Virus record (IMG/VR): IMGVR_UViG_3300032288_001679
Location: 1 to 23,727 of that record
DNA from: a virus
Reading direction: 5' to 3' (one strand)
DNA length: 23,727 nucleotides
The notes beneath the pieces were generated by a model. That model made no database searches. It was not told the origin of the DNA and was given only the letters and a program-made list of their open reading frames with translations. This document shows positions 7,308-15,697 of the stretch, in pieces (the stretch's first letter is position 1; each line of letters opens with the position of its first letter). A program made the translations under genes and the position numbers.

Positions 7308-8087
7308 TTTGTTCCCCTCCTTAATAGGATTGTCAGCCTTGGTTACTTTTTCACCAAGTCTAATTTTCTGCGACTTTAATAAATCTTTGATCGCAGAATT
7401 CTTTTCAGTATCATTTGATTCAACGAAGCCAATATTGCTCATGCCTTTATCGCATGATGGACAAAGAGAGTCCTCGTCTTTAGAAAGTCTAACTAGGGAA
7501 TCAGATTCGCACCAGTAAACATTTTCAAGATCAACTTTACTAATTATACCGTCAATTTTATTTTTGCCATCTACTTTTTCAATAGAGACGATATTGGCAA
7601 ATTGGTTGGCTGGATTATCTACCAGCGAGAGTTCGTGGAGGTCGTAATCTTTAATAACTCTAACGGACTTATCCATCTTTTCATCGTAAACTTGTTCAGA
7701 ATCTTTAATGCTACCACCAATAGAGAAACCAGTAAGAGTGCCATCAAGAACCTTTTCCCAAGTATCTTGAGCACCTTTAGAAATGTATGCATTTACAAAT
7801 ACTCCATTATAGAATTTATCTTCATCTTGATTATAAAATTTATCTGATTTAAATGACACCATTCTACCTACCGCTACTGGCATGTGCATTTCACGGATAT
7901 TGCCACGAAAGTTTTCAAAAGCCTTTACGCTTACTTCAGTTGGAACAATATCTGCTTGTTTGTCGACATTATCAAGGGTTGCGAAACCAGACACAATACG
8001 CTTTTCTTTATCGACTTTAGCAATTGGCATTGACAACTTGATACTGTTGTCTTCTGAGTGCCAAAATGCTTTATGCAAATTTGTCAT
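6702..8087 (-). CDS. Prohead maturation protease fused to scaffold region
   Basis: The full product has 461 residues from ATG 8087 (GAGGT just upstream). Residues 1-170 are a U35/XkdF-type serine protease: VSGFATLDNVDKQADIVPTE, candidate catalytic His68 (REMHMP), candidate Ser122 (TGFSIGG), and DLHELSLVDNPANQFANI near 149-166. Cys193, Cys209 and Cys212 (CPSC) may form a metal site. From 261 comes a scaffold-like half with APAEEA repeats (about 285-335) and a long coiled coil (about 350-430). The protease cuts capsid and scaffold during head maturation. A strong internal start at Met261 predicts that the scaffold half is also made alone. Confidence 0.88.
   Translation of the reverse strand: MTNLHKAFWHSEDNSIKLSMPIAKVDKEKRIVSGFATLDNVDKQADIVPTEVSVKAFENFRGNIREMHMPVAVGRMVSFKSDKFYNQDEDKFYNGVFVNAYISKGAQDTWEKVLDGTLTGFSIGGSIKDSEQVYDEKMDKSVRVIKDYDLHELSLVDNPANQFANIVSIEKVDGKNKIDGIISKVDLENVYWCESDSLVRLSKDEDSLCPSCDKGMSNIGFVESNDTEKNSAIKDLLKSQKIRLGEKVTKADNPIKEGNKMANENVDAIVKVADENIVKSEGEAAPTEEVAPAEAAPAEEAAPAEEAAPAEEAAPAEEAAPAEEAAPAEEAAPAEDAATPAEETEKSVKSEDVDLAKAVDTVQESVDEVQNTVASVLGDLVTTIKSLNETVASLKKDIASAQEEIKGIKGNVDEFGKRVDGLEDETAVRKSGDLGGVVQEEKITKKAMWGGRFLNSADLYR
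7093..7200. repeat. Six perfect 18-bp tandem repeats in the scaffold gene
   Basis: The unit GCTGCTTCTTCAGCAGGT occurs six times without change, with degenerate copies on both sides (about 7066-7233). It encodes a six-residue APAEEA-type repeat on the minus strand. Perfect conservation at DNA level suggests recent expansion and likely copy-number variation. Confidence 0.95.
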
Positions 8088-8127
8088 ACTACCTCTATTA
8101 TAATAAGTGTTTATAGGTACTTTTCTT

Positions 8128-8136
8128 ATTATATCA
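8128..8136 (-). promoter_or_regulatory. Extended -10 promoter for protease, scaffold and capsid
   Basis: TGATATAAT (8136-8128) lies 40 bases before the protease ATG and 2 bases before the portal stop codon. It has the TGn extension and no -35 match. It shares ATAAATGATATAATAA with the element at 5634-5642. A second TATAAT lies closer to the gene (around 8098) but would start transcription inside the ribosome binding site. Confidence 0.52.
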
Positions 8137-8137
8137 T

Positions 8138-9691
8138 TTATTGTTGTTGTCTACCCTCGCCCTGTGCTGCACGTCCAGTTGTAGTGGATGTTGAGTCAGC
8201 GGCGTTGGCTGTTCTTTCTTGATCCCTAGTTCTATTCTCTGTAGCCTGAGCCATCTGTTGAGCAGCCTGTTGAGCATTAAGAACGATAGGCTCTGATCCT
8301 CCAGGTCTTACAGGATATCCCATTCTTTCACGAACTTCGTTAGGAACTATAACTTGCATACGTAAGTATCTTTCATCTATTTGACTTTGTGTTTGTTCAT
8401 CAGTTAGAGTTAATTCATTAAACTTTAACAGTAGTACATCAGTTTTTTCCTTGATAATTTTATTAATAGTTTTTTCTAGATTTCTTTGTGCTGGTCTTGC
8501 AACCTGCTCTTTAAAAGTTCTATCTGCCACTAATGCTGAGGCAATAGATACTCCAGCACCCCCTCCAACTTTGGAATATGGAACTTGATGAGCCATAAGG
8601 ATGTCGTCTCTATTTGATTTACGGTATTTTTCAAATGATCCATCTTGAATACCATTCTCAATTGGTTCAAGTTTAAAATCTACCTTATTATCTGGTCCAT
8701 CGCCAGGCAGTGGTATATAAAGTGTTCTATGATTTTGTCCACGAAGTCCTGCTTGCATGAATCTAAAGAATTTATCTTCTGCTTCTGGACTTAATTTTGC
8801 ACCTTTAACAACTGCAATATATCTAGGTACAGCCTTATTTTCAAAATAGTCTACATTGTATTTTGCAGATAATTCATTTCCAACCATAGATGTTGCTGCT
8901 GATACCGTATCTGGAATTCCATAATATGAGTTTTTTGGAGAGTACTTTTTAATATGGATTAGTTCGTTTGGTCTTGCATCACTTGTTACTGGGTTTTGAT
9001 TAGTACCTTGAAAGTTTCTAAAGAATACTACTCTTTGGTTTACTATCTGAATGTATCCATCACGCATGCGGCGAACACGAATTGTTGTTGATGGGATGTG
9101 TCCAATATATCCAATTTCACCATTGATCTTTCTACCAATTTCGATATAACCATTTCCTGTACTTTCTACATCTGTAAAAACCTTTTCTAGAACATGTGTA
9201 AATGTATCTTCATCATTTAAACTTTCTAACCAGTCTGTCATTTGAGCCTTTGCTCTTTGAATTTTTCTTTGTGCTCTCATTAAAGAGTCTTCATTTGGTG
9301 CTTCTTCTAATCTTGCCATTGTAGAATCTGTAATTTCAAAACTATACCCAAGGCCAACTGTGTTTGACACCTTTGCATTAATTGCTGCATGATTGGCATA
9401 TGAGTTTTCATAAAAATATGCTAGTTCATCTAAGTTATATGGTGGAACAACAACATCAAATAAGCCGTATGCTGTAACCATATCTTGTTCTGGGAATAGT
9501 TGTTTAGATCTAGCATCTTCAACACCCATAAATGCTTTATTAACAGTTCTTACAATTTTACGTTTAAAGTTGTGGCTAATGCCATCATAGGTCTTTACTA
9601 ATTCTGCTCCAGTATTAAAAGAGTCTACTTTTTCTCTTTTTTCAACCTTGTCTAAATTATCTATTCTTGCTATTGCTTCGTTATCTTCCAT
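8138..9691 (-). CDS. Portal protein
   Basis: A 517-residue protein starts at ATG 9691, overlapping the preceding gene by 11 bases, with AAGGA about 10 bases upstream. The sequence has the hallmarks of siphophage portals: VSNTVGLGYSFEITDS near 105, DVESTGNGYIEIGRKINGEI near 168-187, IHIKKYSPKNSYYGIPDTVS near 246-265 and the SAKYNVDYFENKAVPRYI segment. The C-terminal 50 residues are a Gln-rich, Ala/Thr-rich disordered tail (AQQAAQQMAQATENRT). Twelve copies would form the ring through which DNA enters and leaves the head. Protease and capsid genes follow in the usual order. Terminase genes normally lie directly upstream but are replaced here by a small unknown gene and a LamG gene. Confidence 0.93.
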   Translation of the reverse strand: MEDNEAIARIDNLDKVEKREKVDSFNTGAELVKTYDGISHNFKRKIVRTVNKAFMGVEDARSKQLFPEQDMVTAYGLFDVVVPPYNLDELAYFYENSYANHAAINAKVSNTVGLGYSFEITDSTMARLEEAPNEDSLMRAQRKIQRAKAQMTDWLESLNDEDTFTHVLEKVFTDVESTGNGYIEIGRKINGEIGYIGHIPSTTIRVRRMRDGYIQIVNQRVVFFRNFQGTNQNPVTSDARPNELIHIKKYSPKNSYYGIPDTVSAATSMVGNELSAKYNVDYFENKAVPRYIAVVKGAKLSPEAEDKFFRFMQAGLRGQNHRTLYIPLPGDGPDNKVDFKLEPIENGIQDGSFEKYRKSNRDDILMAHQVPYSKVGGGAGVSIASALVADRTFKEQVARPAQRNLEKTINKIIKEKTDVLLLKFNELTLTDEQTQSQIDERYLRMQVIVPNEVRERMGYPVRPGGSEPIVLNAQQAAQQMAQATENRTRDQERTANAADSTSTTTGRAAQGEGRQQQ

Positions 9692-10046
9692 TGTTATTCA
9701 TTCCTTTTTGTGCTAACATCCATGCACCAATATCTGTTTCACTAGGGATTAGTCCATCTTTCATTCTATCTATTTGTTCTTTATGTTCTTCATCTGAAAC
9801 TCTATTCACTCCAGCCATAAATTGAACTTTACCCGCTGGTGCGTTGTAGTGTTGAGCGGCCTGTCTTATTTTTGCCATCTTTTCTAAGTCGTATGGTCTA
9901 CCTGGAATATTCATGATATTTCCTTTTCCATCACCATAAGGTTTATTATCAAAATCGCACATCCAGACATATATACCCCAGTCTGATTGTTTTTCTATTA
10001 CAGTTATCTTTGGTTTACCATTATTTTTTAATTTTCTTTGATTCAT
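9681..10046 (-). CDS. Unknown 121-residue protein before the portal gene
   Basis: This soluble protein is not recognised. It starts at ATG 10046 with no visible ribosome binding site, but a promoter immediately upstream predicts a transcript beginning at or next to the ATG, which would make it leaderless. The N-terminus is basic (MNQRKLKNNGKPKITVIEKQ). The middle is aromatic-rich (DWGIYVWMCDFDNKPYGDGK), and a helix follows (DLEKMAKIRQAAQHYNAPAG). Its last 11 bases overlap the portal start, so its translation probably couples to the portal. Possible roles include a DNA packaging or portal-associated protein. It is far too small for a terminase large subunit and lacks Walker motifs. Confidence 0.8.
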   Translation of the reverse strand: MNQRKLKNNGKPKITVIEKQSDWGIYVWMCDFDNKPYGDGKGNIMNIPGRPYDLEKMAKIRQAAQHYNAPAGKVQFMAGVNRVSDEEHKEQIDRMKDGLIPSETDIGAWMLAQKGMNNNGR

Positions 10047-10053
10047 GTCAACA

Positions 10054-10081
10054 AGTATACCATATTATACTGGTTTGACAA
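10054..10081 (-). promoter_or_regulatory. Promoter for the portal-capsid operon
   Basis: TTGTCA (10081-10076), a 16-base spacer and TATACT (10059-10054) differ from the sigma-70-type consensus by one base in each box. The expected transcript start falls at about 10047, directly at the ATG of the 121-residue gene (10046). The promoter overlaps the 3' end of the LamG gene (stop 10065). Confidence 0.6.
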
Positions 10082-13000
10082 GACTTGTCTCCCACACTAC
10101 ATCAGTAAATATATCAGCACCATCGGAATTAATCAATACATTTGCATTATCTTCTACTACCACTCCTGATATACCAGAGTATGATCTTATTATGTTTTCT
10201 CCATCTATTGCAAATCTAAATAATTCTGTAGGTGCATAAATATCTGCCCATGTAGAAACAATCCAGTCTTCCCATTGATTCTCTACTGTTATTGTTTCAG
10301 TTTCTGTAACTAACTCTGTAAACCTAGTTTCTTGCCAATTTCTACTGCCAGTTGTATAGTTTGAGGCAAATTGAGGTTTTTCATAGATTGCAATATTATT
10401 GTATAAAGATCCTTCATATAATTCTAAAGTTCCAGAGGTTGATGGCGATTGTATGTCTACCCCAAAGACTGCAATTATGGCAGTCCATTGTAGTGGATTA
10501 ATTATAGGATTTTTAATTAAATATCCATCTTGATAAAATTTGATATCTCCAATTTCAGCATTTAAGATATCTGATATATATCCAGTTTCAACATCGTATG
10601 CTTTAATTATTCCTCTTTTACCATTGTCTATTGGTTCTAAGAAAAAGTCATATGTTTTATCAATTGTAGATACCCTTGCTATTTTTTGTGTAGAGTTTAT
10701 AGTTATATCTTTGTTATACATCATCCAAAATTGAATACCGCCCAAATAGTATGAGGACTTTTTGGTTTTATTAATAGGCATAGATATTGCTCTTTCTGCC
10801 TGAGAGTTATAAGGTAATAAGCCTATTCCAGAATTACCAGTTAGGTATAAGTATGGAGTTGTTTCTGCAGATACAACAAATGGATTTTTATCTTTAAATG
10901 AATATGTTCTATTATATCTAGATATTGGATAAATCTTATTTCCACTTCTTGAACTTATTTCAGTAAACTTCTTTTCGTCTGTTACTAATGATGATAAAAG
11001 CATTTTTCTAATTTGTAAAGACTTATTGCTTATACCCTCAACTTTTGCTTCTATATGCATAGTTATGTAGTAATCTTTAAAATCAACTAATTCTTTAGGT
11101 GGAATTATAATTGTTCCATCGACTACCTCAAATTTTGTTTCAATAACATCCGTAGTATTGTCAAAATCTAAAACCCTATTAAATCCTATTTCTTGAATAT
11201 TAACATAATTTGAATAAGGAATTTTTCCAGCATTGTCAATATGTTGAAGAGTGATATATGTCTTAACTAAATCTGATGTGTTATATACACTTGCTGAAGG
11301 ATTTGTTAATATCTGTGTTGGAATGTCGATATTAAATTGGATGGTATCTAGATCAAGGTACTTTAACCCACTAGCACTTATTACTTCTTTTCCAAAATAT
11401 GACAAAGGCATTGAATCTTCCCAATAACCAGCACAACTAACATCTAGGTTTAAATAGTTTGGACCAAGTATTGGCTTAACTGTGTAGTTTCCAATATATT
11501 CAATATTAGAAAGTGAAACATCTGTCAATGCAAAACCTTCAGAGTCAAATAAATTATAAGTATCTTTATCGTTAAAAAATACATTGTTAAAGGTAAACTG
11601 ATACATTCTCCAACTATATGTTGACTCTCCGTGACCTAGTAGACTTAAAGACACATTTTGTGGATTGGCAAAAAAGTTACCAAGGGTGTCTGGGTACGAA
11701 ATTCTTAATTTATCAATATCAATACCTGCTATAAAATCAGATGACTCATCTACTGATATTGTTTTAATAACTTCATTGTTATACACATATTTTAGTCCAC
11801 TTACATCTATTGTTACTTTAAAAATATTAGAGTTTAAAGCATTATAAAAGTACATTAAAACTTCTGGCGATCCTGTATTAGGAAGTTCTGCTGCTGTTTG
11901 AAAAACTCCATGTAGTGATGCTACTTTATTTTGAATTGGATTAATATTATCAAACTCAATAGAAGCGTTAATATCTGCATACCCTAGATTTGGCTTAAGT
12001 GTAAAAAATGGTGCAGATCCTGATTGAATAAGAAAGTTATCTATATAGATATTGTTTACAGCATTTTCATTAGATATACTTATATCTTGCCACGATTCTG
12101 ATAATATTTCGTACCAAGTGTAATAATCATATTCTGACCAACCTTGAGATTCTATAGTTGTAGTAATGGTTTGTGCTTCTCCTACAAATCTTAGTTCTGG
12201 GGATGCGTAATTTTTAAATCCGAGGTATTTTGAGTTTGGTTCAAGATTATTAAAGTATCCAGAGTTCCATGGATTCATATCTGGATAATTAATTACACTA
12301 GAATATCTAGCAAATGGAAAGTCAATATAATAAGACTCTCCATTAAATCCTGATGTAATTGATTCTGCTGGTAATACTGCTTGAGCATATATAAATCTTC
12401 TTTTAGCCATTTGATCTGGTACTAAGTATGGATATATAGATATACAGTCAATATCAAAAGGCTTTATATATTCATGTCCATAAAAACCTAACCAATCATA
12501 TGACTCATAAGGGAAATCTAATTCATCTAGATTTACTTCTAATTCAATAACAACGTCTCCATTAATTAAAACTGTTATTAAAGAAAGTCCATATCTTATA
12601 TCCAATAGCATAGGCCTATACCATTTACCTATAAAATAAGACTTGCTATACTTACCTATATTTAAAGTTAAATATTCATTATCTACATATATACCATCTT
12701 TAGATGAAATGGGTCCAAATATCTTAGTTGTTAAGTTAGTGTTTGGATTTACTCTTAGCCAAAATTCTACCGTTAAATTTTTATATTTACCACTTTGATT
12801 TAAAAATCCTTTTCCTGGAAAAATTAACGATGGTAAATTTTCTACATTTGAACCTTCAATGCTTGTTATATTATTAGATCCATATATCATTGATAGATTG
12901 GTATTTTTTGCTAATAACTTATTATCATTTATAATTGCATAAGCCGTATCTTGATCTTGAAATCCATATGCATCTAATGGATAGACCTTAAATCCTGTTT

Positions 13001-13652
13001 GAGGTAGGATATCTTTAATAATTTGATTACCTAATTCTTCTTCGACTATACCAACACCTTGATATAAGTATTCTTCTGACCATTGTGCCACTGAAGTATT
13101 ATTGAACATTACTTTAAATTCTTCTTCTGATCCTGTTTCTTCAAAATAATTAACTTTTATAAATGGTGTAATATAGTCAAAACTTTCTGGTAGTAAAGAA
13201 GTATGTCTTATTGATTGCCATGGTCCACTTCCTAAAGAGGTGACTATTGAACTTTCACTAGTATCAACAGACCCACTTGTGTATATAAATCCAACTTCAA
13301 ATTGTTCAACTAAAGCACCGTATTGATAAAGCCATGTTGCTATACAAATACTATCTTTAGATTGATCAAGATCTGACATATATATTGGTGACGCATTAAT
13401 TTGAACTGTAGTAACGCTTGCACTGGAGGTTTTAACTAATACTGCTCTATTGCCATCTGGAAATGGATTATTATTTGGGTCTGCAAATATAGGATCCCAT
13501 TCTCCATTACTATCTAAAATATCCCAATTTGTTAAATAGTAGTTGGATGCAGTTAAAACAGTCTTGAAATAGTTACTATCATCAAGGCTCCACAATGCTA
13601 GTGGGTGTTCTGCAAAAACTCTAGAAGCGTAAAGATTAGAAACTTTGGCCAT
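10065..13652 (-). CDS. Large LamG-like structural protein (minor tail or fibre)
   Basis: The 1195-residue product starts at ATG 13652 behind GAGGT. It opens with ASRVFAEHPLALWSLDD, a start I associate with LamG/concanavalin-like phage structural proteins. A LamG-like sandwich is visible around residues 280-420 (NLTVEFWLRVNPNTN; LITVLINGDVVIELEVNL; GFYGHEYIKPFDIDCISIYP). A second occurs near 970-1100 (GGIQFWMMYNKDITINSTQK; LYNNIAIYEKP). The rest is strand-rich with many Tyr, Asn and Ser residues and no membrane segment. Such domains bind glycans, so a receptor-binding or virion-surface role is likely. Its place between the reductase and the portal is unusual, since these genes more often follow the tape measure. 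Confidence 0.8.
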   Translation of the reverse strand: MAKVSNLYASRVFAEHPLALWSLDDSNYFKTVLTASNYYLTNWDILDSNGEWDPIFADPNNNPFPDGNRAVLVKTSSASVTTVQINASPIYMSDLDQSKDSICIATWLYQYGALVEQFEVGFIYTSGSVDTSESSIVTSLGSGPWQSIRHTSLLPESFDYITPFIKVNYFEETGSEEEFKVMFNNTSVAQWSEEYLYQGVGIVEEELGNQIIKDILPQTGFKVYPLDAYGFQDQDTAYAIINDNKLLAKNTNLSMIYGSNNITSIEGSNVENLPSLIFPGKGFLNQSGKYKNLTVEFWLRVNPNTNLTTKIFGPISSKDGIYVDNEYLTLNIGKYSKSYFIGKWYRPMLLDIRYGLSLITVLINGDVVIELEVNLDELDFPYESYDWLGFYGHEYIKPFDIDCISIYPYLVPDQMAKRRFIYAQAVLPAESITSGFNGESYYIDFPFARYSSVINYPDMNPWNSGYFNNLEPNSKYLGFKNYASPELRFVGEAQTITTTIESQGWSEYDYYTWYEILSESWQDISISNENAVNNIYIDNFLIQSGSAPFFTLKPNLGYADINASIEFDNINPIQNKVASLHGVFQTAAELPNTGSPEVLMYFYNALNSNIFKVTIDVSGLKYVYNNEVIKTISVDESSDFIAGIDIDKLRISYPDTLGNFFANPQNVSLSLLGHGESTYSWRMYQFTFNNVFFNDKDTYNLFDSEGFALTDVSLSNIEYIGNYTVKPILGPNYLNLDVSCAGYWEDSMPLSYFGKEVISASGLKYLDLDTIQFNIDIPTQILTNPSASVYNTSDLVKTYITLQHIDNAGKIPYSNYVNIQEIGFNRVLDFDNTTDVIETKFEVVDGTIIIPPKELVDFKDYYITMHIEAKVEGISNKSLQIRKMLLSSLVTDEKKFTEISSRSGNKIYPISRYNRTYSFKDKNPFVVSAETTPYLYLTGNSGIGLLPYNSQAERAISMPINKTKKSSYYLGGIQFWMMYNKDITINSTQKIARVSTIDKTYDFFLEPIDNGKRGIIKAYDVETGYISDILNAEIGDIKFYQDGYLIKNPIINPLQWTAIIAVFGVDIQSPSTSGTLELYEGSLYNNIAIYEKPQFASNYTTGSRNWQETRFTELVTETETITVENQWEDWIVSTWADIYAPTELFRFAIDGENIIRSYSGISGVVVEDNANVLINSDGADIFTDVVWETSLVKPV
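10077..10089. promoter_or_regulatory. 13-bp dyad overlapping the -35 box (possible operator)
   Basis: GACAAG-A-CTTGTC is a perfect inverted repeat centred at 10083. One arm covers five of the six bases of the TTGTCA -35 box of the portal-operon promoter. A one-base centre cannot form an RNA loop, so a protein-binding site is more likely than a hairpin. It also codes for the end of the LamG protein. Confidence 0.35.
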
Positions 13653-13667
13653 ATCAACCTCTAATCT

Positions 13668-13676
13668 ATTTTAGCA
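13668..13676 (-). promoter_or_regulatory. Possible extended -10 promoter for the LamG gene
   Basis: TGCTAAAAT (13676-13668) has a TGn extension and a -10 hexamer with one mismatch. It lies in the 29-base gap between the reductase stop and the LamG ATG, about 16 bases before the start. No -35 match is found. Confidence 0.38.
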
Positions 13677-13681
13677 CGTTG

Positions 13682-15622
13682 CTATTTACTAATATCAACT
13701 ATTTCGCATACCCCTGCAACGCATGAAAGTTCTTGTGTTCCAGTAGTACCGTCTTCTTTTTCGTAAATAGAAAGCATTTCCCACTGAATATTTGAAGGTG
13801 ATTTTTTTACCCAGTCTTCGTACTCATCTTTAGAAATTTCTTGATATGGGGCTTGTTTATATGTATGCTCACTTGCTGGTAAGAAAGATACGCCACCAAT
13901 TGAATCAAAGTTATCAAAAACCCATGCACCAACCTTTAACCATTCATCTTCATGAACATTGATAGTAACACTAGGGTTATGTTCTGTCCAATAAGTTCTA
14001 TATATCTTCCACATTTCTAGATGATCTATGGCTGTTAAATCTTTTGTTACAGTTGCATTTTTTGGAGCCTTTTGAGGAAAATAAAACACTGTTGTTTCTT
14101 CTGGCTTCATAACATCAGGTTCGTATGCAACTCCTGAGTCTTTTAAAAATTGTGTTAATGGATCTTTATTATCTCCACGAACACTTCTTAAATAGTATTC
14201 TGAATACCACGGATGAATACCACTTGACACCCCGACCAGTTGACTTACAGTGCCAGAAGGCTTAACGCAAGTAATAGATACAGATGGATTAATGTTTAAT
14301 TTTTTTGCTTCATTATCATTTACCTTAACTGATTCTAGTCTCATGTTAGTCAACAACTGTTCTAATGCTTTTCCTGCAGTTGAAGTAATTTTATTTCCAT
14401 AAATTCCTGTTAAAGATACGCCAAGCAATCTTTCTTCTTCACAATTATCTTTCCATGTTTTACGAAGATATTTAAAGTTTGTCAATGTTGATTGCCATGT
14501 TCCAAGAATTGTGGCTAGTCTAACCTTTTCTAGTAATTCTTCTCTAGTATCTTCTGCTGAGATAACAACTTCTGTTAAATTACAAAATTCATTTGGACGA
14601 AGAATAATCTCACCACATGGATTTGTTCCAGAAACTAAAGATGCATCTCTTCTTCCAAAAGATTCAACATGTTTACGAACTGATCCTATATTATAAATTC
14701 CTCTTTCGCCAGATTTTGATTCGTAAAGATTTCTCCACTCACGTAAAAATTGAGCAGTGTTTGGTTTAGTATTATAAACGGCTGAGTTGTTTGCTAAAGC
14801 ACGTTGTGGTTGAGTTTCCCACCATTGTCCACTTTTTGCTTTTGCCATTTCAAAATCATCAAGGTTTGATAGAGATATTAAAGCAGAACGGCGTACTCCT
14901 CCTACTACTACAACTTCACCTACTTTACACATTAGGTCATGTGCTTCTACTGGTTTTAATCTACGACCAGCAGCGTTTTTAAAAGTATCCACTGTAAATG
15001 TAAATAAAGTGCTAAGTGGTCCTGGACCAGAGGCACGGCCACCAAAAGTCTTCAATCTTGCACCTGCTGGACGAACTTTTGACATATCCCATTGTGGAAC
15101 TTGTCCTTGAGATAATAGTGCAATTAATTCTTTAAATGCCTTTGCCCATCCTAATTTAGAATCTTCTACAATAATTGTTGTTGCTGTTTGACTAAATGAT
15201 TCTGCAATAATCGGAAGTTCATCTGTATATTTTGATTCAACACTAAAGCCAACACCTGTTCCGTTCATTAAAACATACATTGCCTCATCAAATGCACGTA
15301 GACTATCAACTGCAATAAATGAACAATTATATGCAGCAATATGATCACGCTCTAATGCTGGACCTGCTGTCATCAAGGCTCTCATTGAAGGCATAATTCT
15401 ATGATTTAAAATTGCATCTTTTACTTCATCAAAAATTTTAGCATTTGGGCTATATCCATAATTTAATATTAAATGATCTTTCATGAAATTGACATAGCGA
15501 TCTACGGTTTCTACCCAAGTTTCTCTTCTATTTTTTTCTTCTACCCACCTTGCATATCTTGAAATATGAATAAAATTCTTATATGGATCTGTAATTGATC
15601 CGTTTTCGTTAATAAATGACAT
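13682..15622 (-). CDS. nrdJ: Adenosylcobalamin-dependent ribonucleoside-triphosphate reductase (class II)
   Basis: The enzyme converts ribonucleotides to deoxyribonucleotides for phage DNA synthesis, using vitamin B12 to generate a thiyl radical. All catalytic parts are visible (numbered from ATG 15622, 646 residues). Cys100 (AYNCSF) and Cys347 (FCNLTE) form the active-site pair. Asn334, thiyl Cys336 and Glu338 lie in NPCGEI. Cys634 and Cys639 form the C-terminal CVAGVC relay. VKPSGTVSQLVGVSSGIH is also typical. The 11-residue step from Cys336 to Cys347 equals that of the Lactobacillus enzyme. Length is below the usual ~740, mostly between Cys100 and Cys347. A TTG at 15634 abuts AGGAG directly, so ATG 15622, 12 bases after AGGAG, is the better start. 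Confidence 0.94.
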   Translation of the reverse strand: MSFINENGSITDPYKNFIHISRYARWVEEKNRRETWVETVDRYVNFMKDHLILNYGYSPNAKIFDEVKDAILNHRIMPSMRALMTAGPALERDHIAAYNCSFIAVDSLRAFDEAMYVLMNGTGVGFSVESKYTDELPIIAESFSQTATTIIVEDSKLGWAKAFKELIALLSQGQVPQWDMSKVRPAGARLKTFGGRASGPGPLSTLFTFTVDTFKNAAGRRLKPVEAHDLMCKVGEVVVVGGVRRSALISLSNLDDFEMAKAKSGQWWETQPQRALANNSAVYNTKPNTAQFLREWRNLYESKSGERGIYNIGSVRKHVESFGRRDASLVSGTNPCGEIILRPNEFCNLTEVVISAEDTREELLEKVRLATILGTWQSTLTNFKYLRKTWKDNCEEERLLGVSLTGIYGNKITSTAGKALEQLLTNMRLESVKVNDNEAKKLNINPSVSITCVKPSGTVSQLVGVSSGIHPWYSEYYLRSVRGDNKDPLTQFLKDSGVAYEPDVMKPEETTVFYFPQKAPKNATVTKDLTAIDHLEMWKIYRTYWTEHNPSVTINVHEDEWLKVGAWVFDNFDSIGGVSFLPASEHTYKQAPYQEISKDEYEDWVKKSPSNIQWEMLSIYEKEDGTTGTQELSCVAGVCEIVDISK

Positions 15623-15653
15623 TAATAAATACAACTCCTAATTTTTGATTTTA

Positions 15654-15662
15654 TGGGATAAT
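15654..15662 (+). promoter_or_regulatory. Possible extended -10 promoter for the small plus-strand gene
   Basis: TGGGATAAT lies in the gap between the divergent reductase and small cysteine-containing gene, 35 bases before the latter's ATG. It has a TGn extension but no clear -35. It faces the reductase promoter and nearly touches it. Confidence 0.35.
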
Positions 15663-15665
15663 AGT

Positions 15666-15694
15666 ATTGTACACTACTTTATGAGAGGAATCAA
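15666..15694 (-). promoter_or_regulatory. Promoter for the ribonucleotide reductase gene
   Basis: TTGATT (15694-15689), a 17-base spacer and TACAAT (15671-15666) match the sigma-70-type pattern. The -10 context GTGTACAAT also occurs in a very similar form (GTGTACAAT) at the holin promoter. The reductase ATG lies about 44 bases downstream of the -10. Confidence 0.65.
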
Positions 15695-15697
15695 GAT

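Noticed and set aside
7019-7518. Plus-strand open frames of AASSAGAA or LLLQQVL repeats
   Set aside because: They arise from the 18-bp repeat read on the wrong strand. The minus-strand protease-scaffold frame explains the region fully.
9681-10046. Terminase small or large subunit before the portal
   Set aside because: The 121-residue protein has no Walker or nuclease motif and no recognisable DNA-binding helix-turn-helix. No terminase gene was found in the window.
15623-15634. TTG start for the reductase, giving MYLL at its N-terminus
   Set aside because: The TTG directly abuts AGGAG with no spacer. The ATG at 15622 is more credible.
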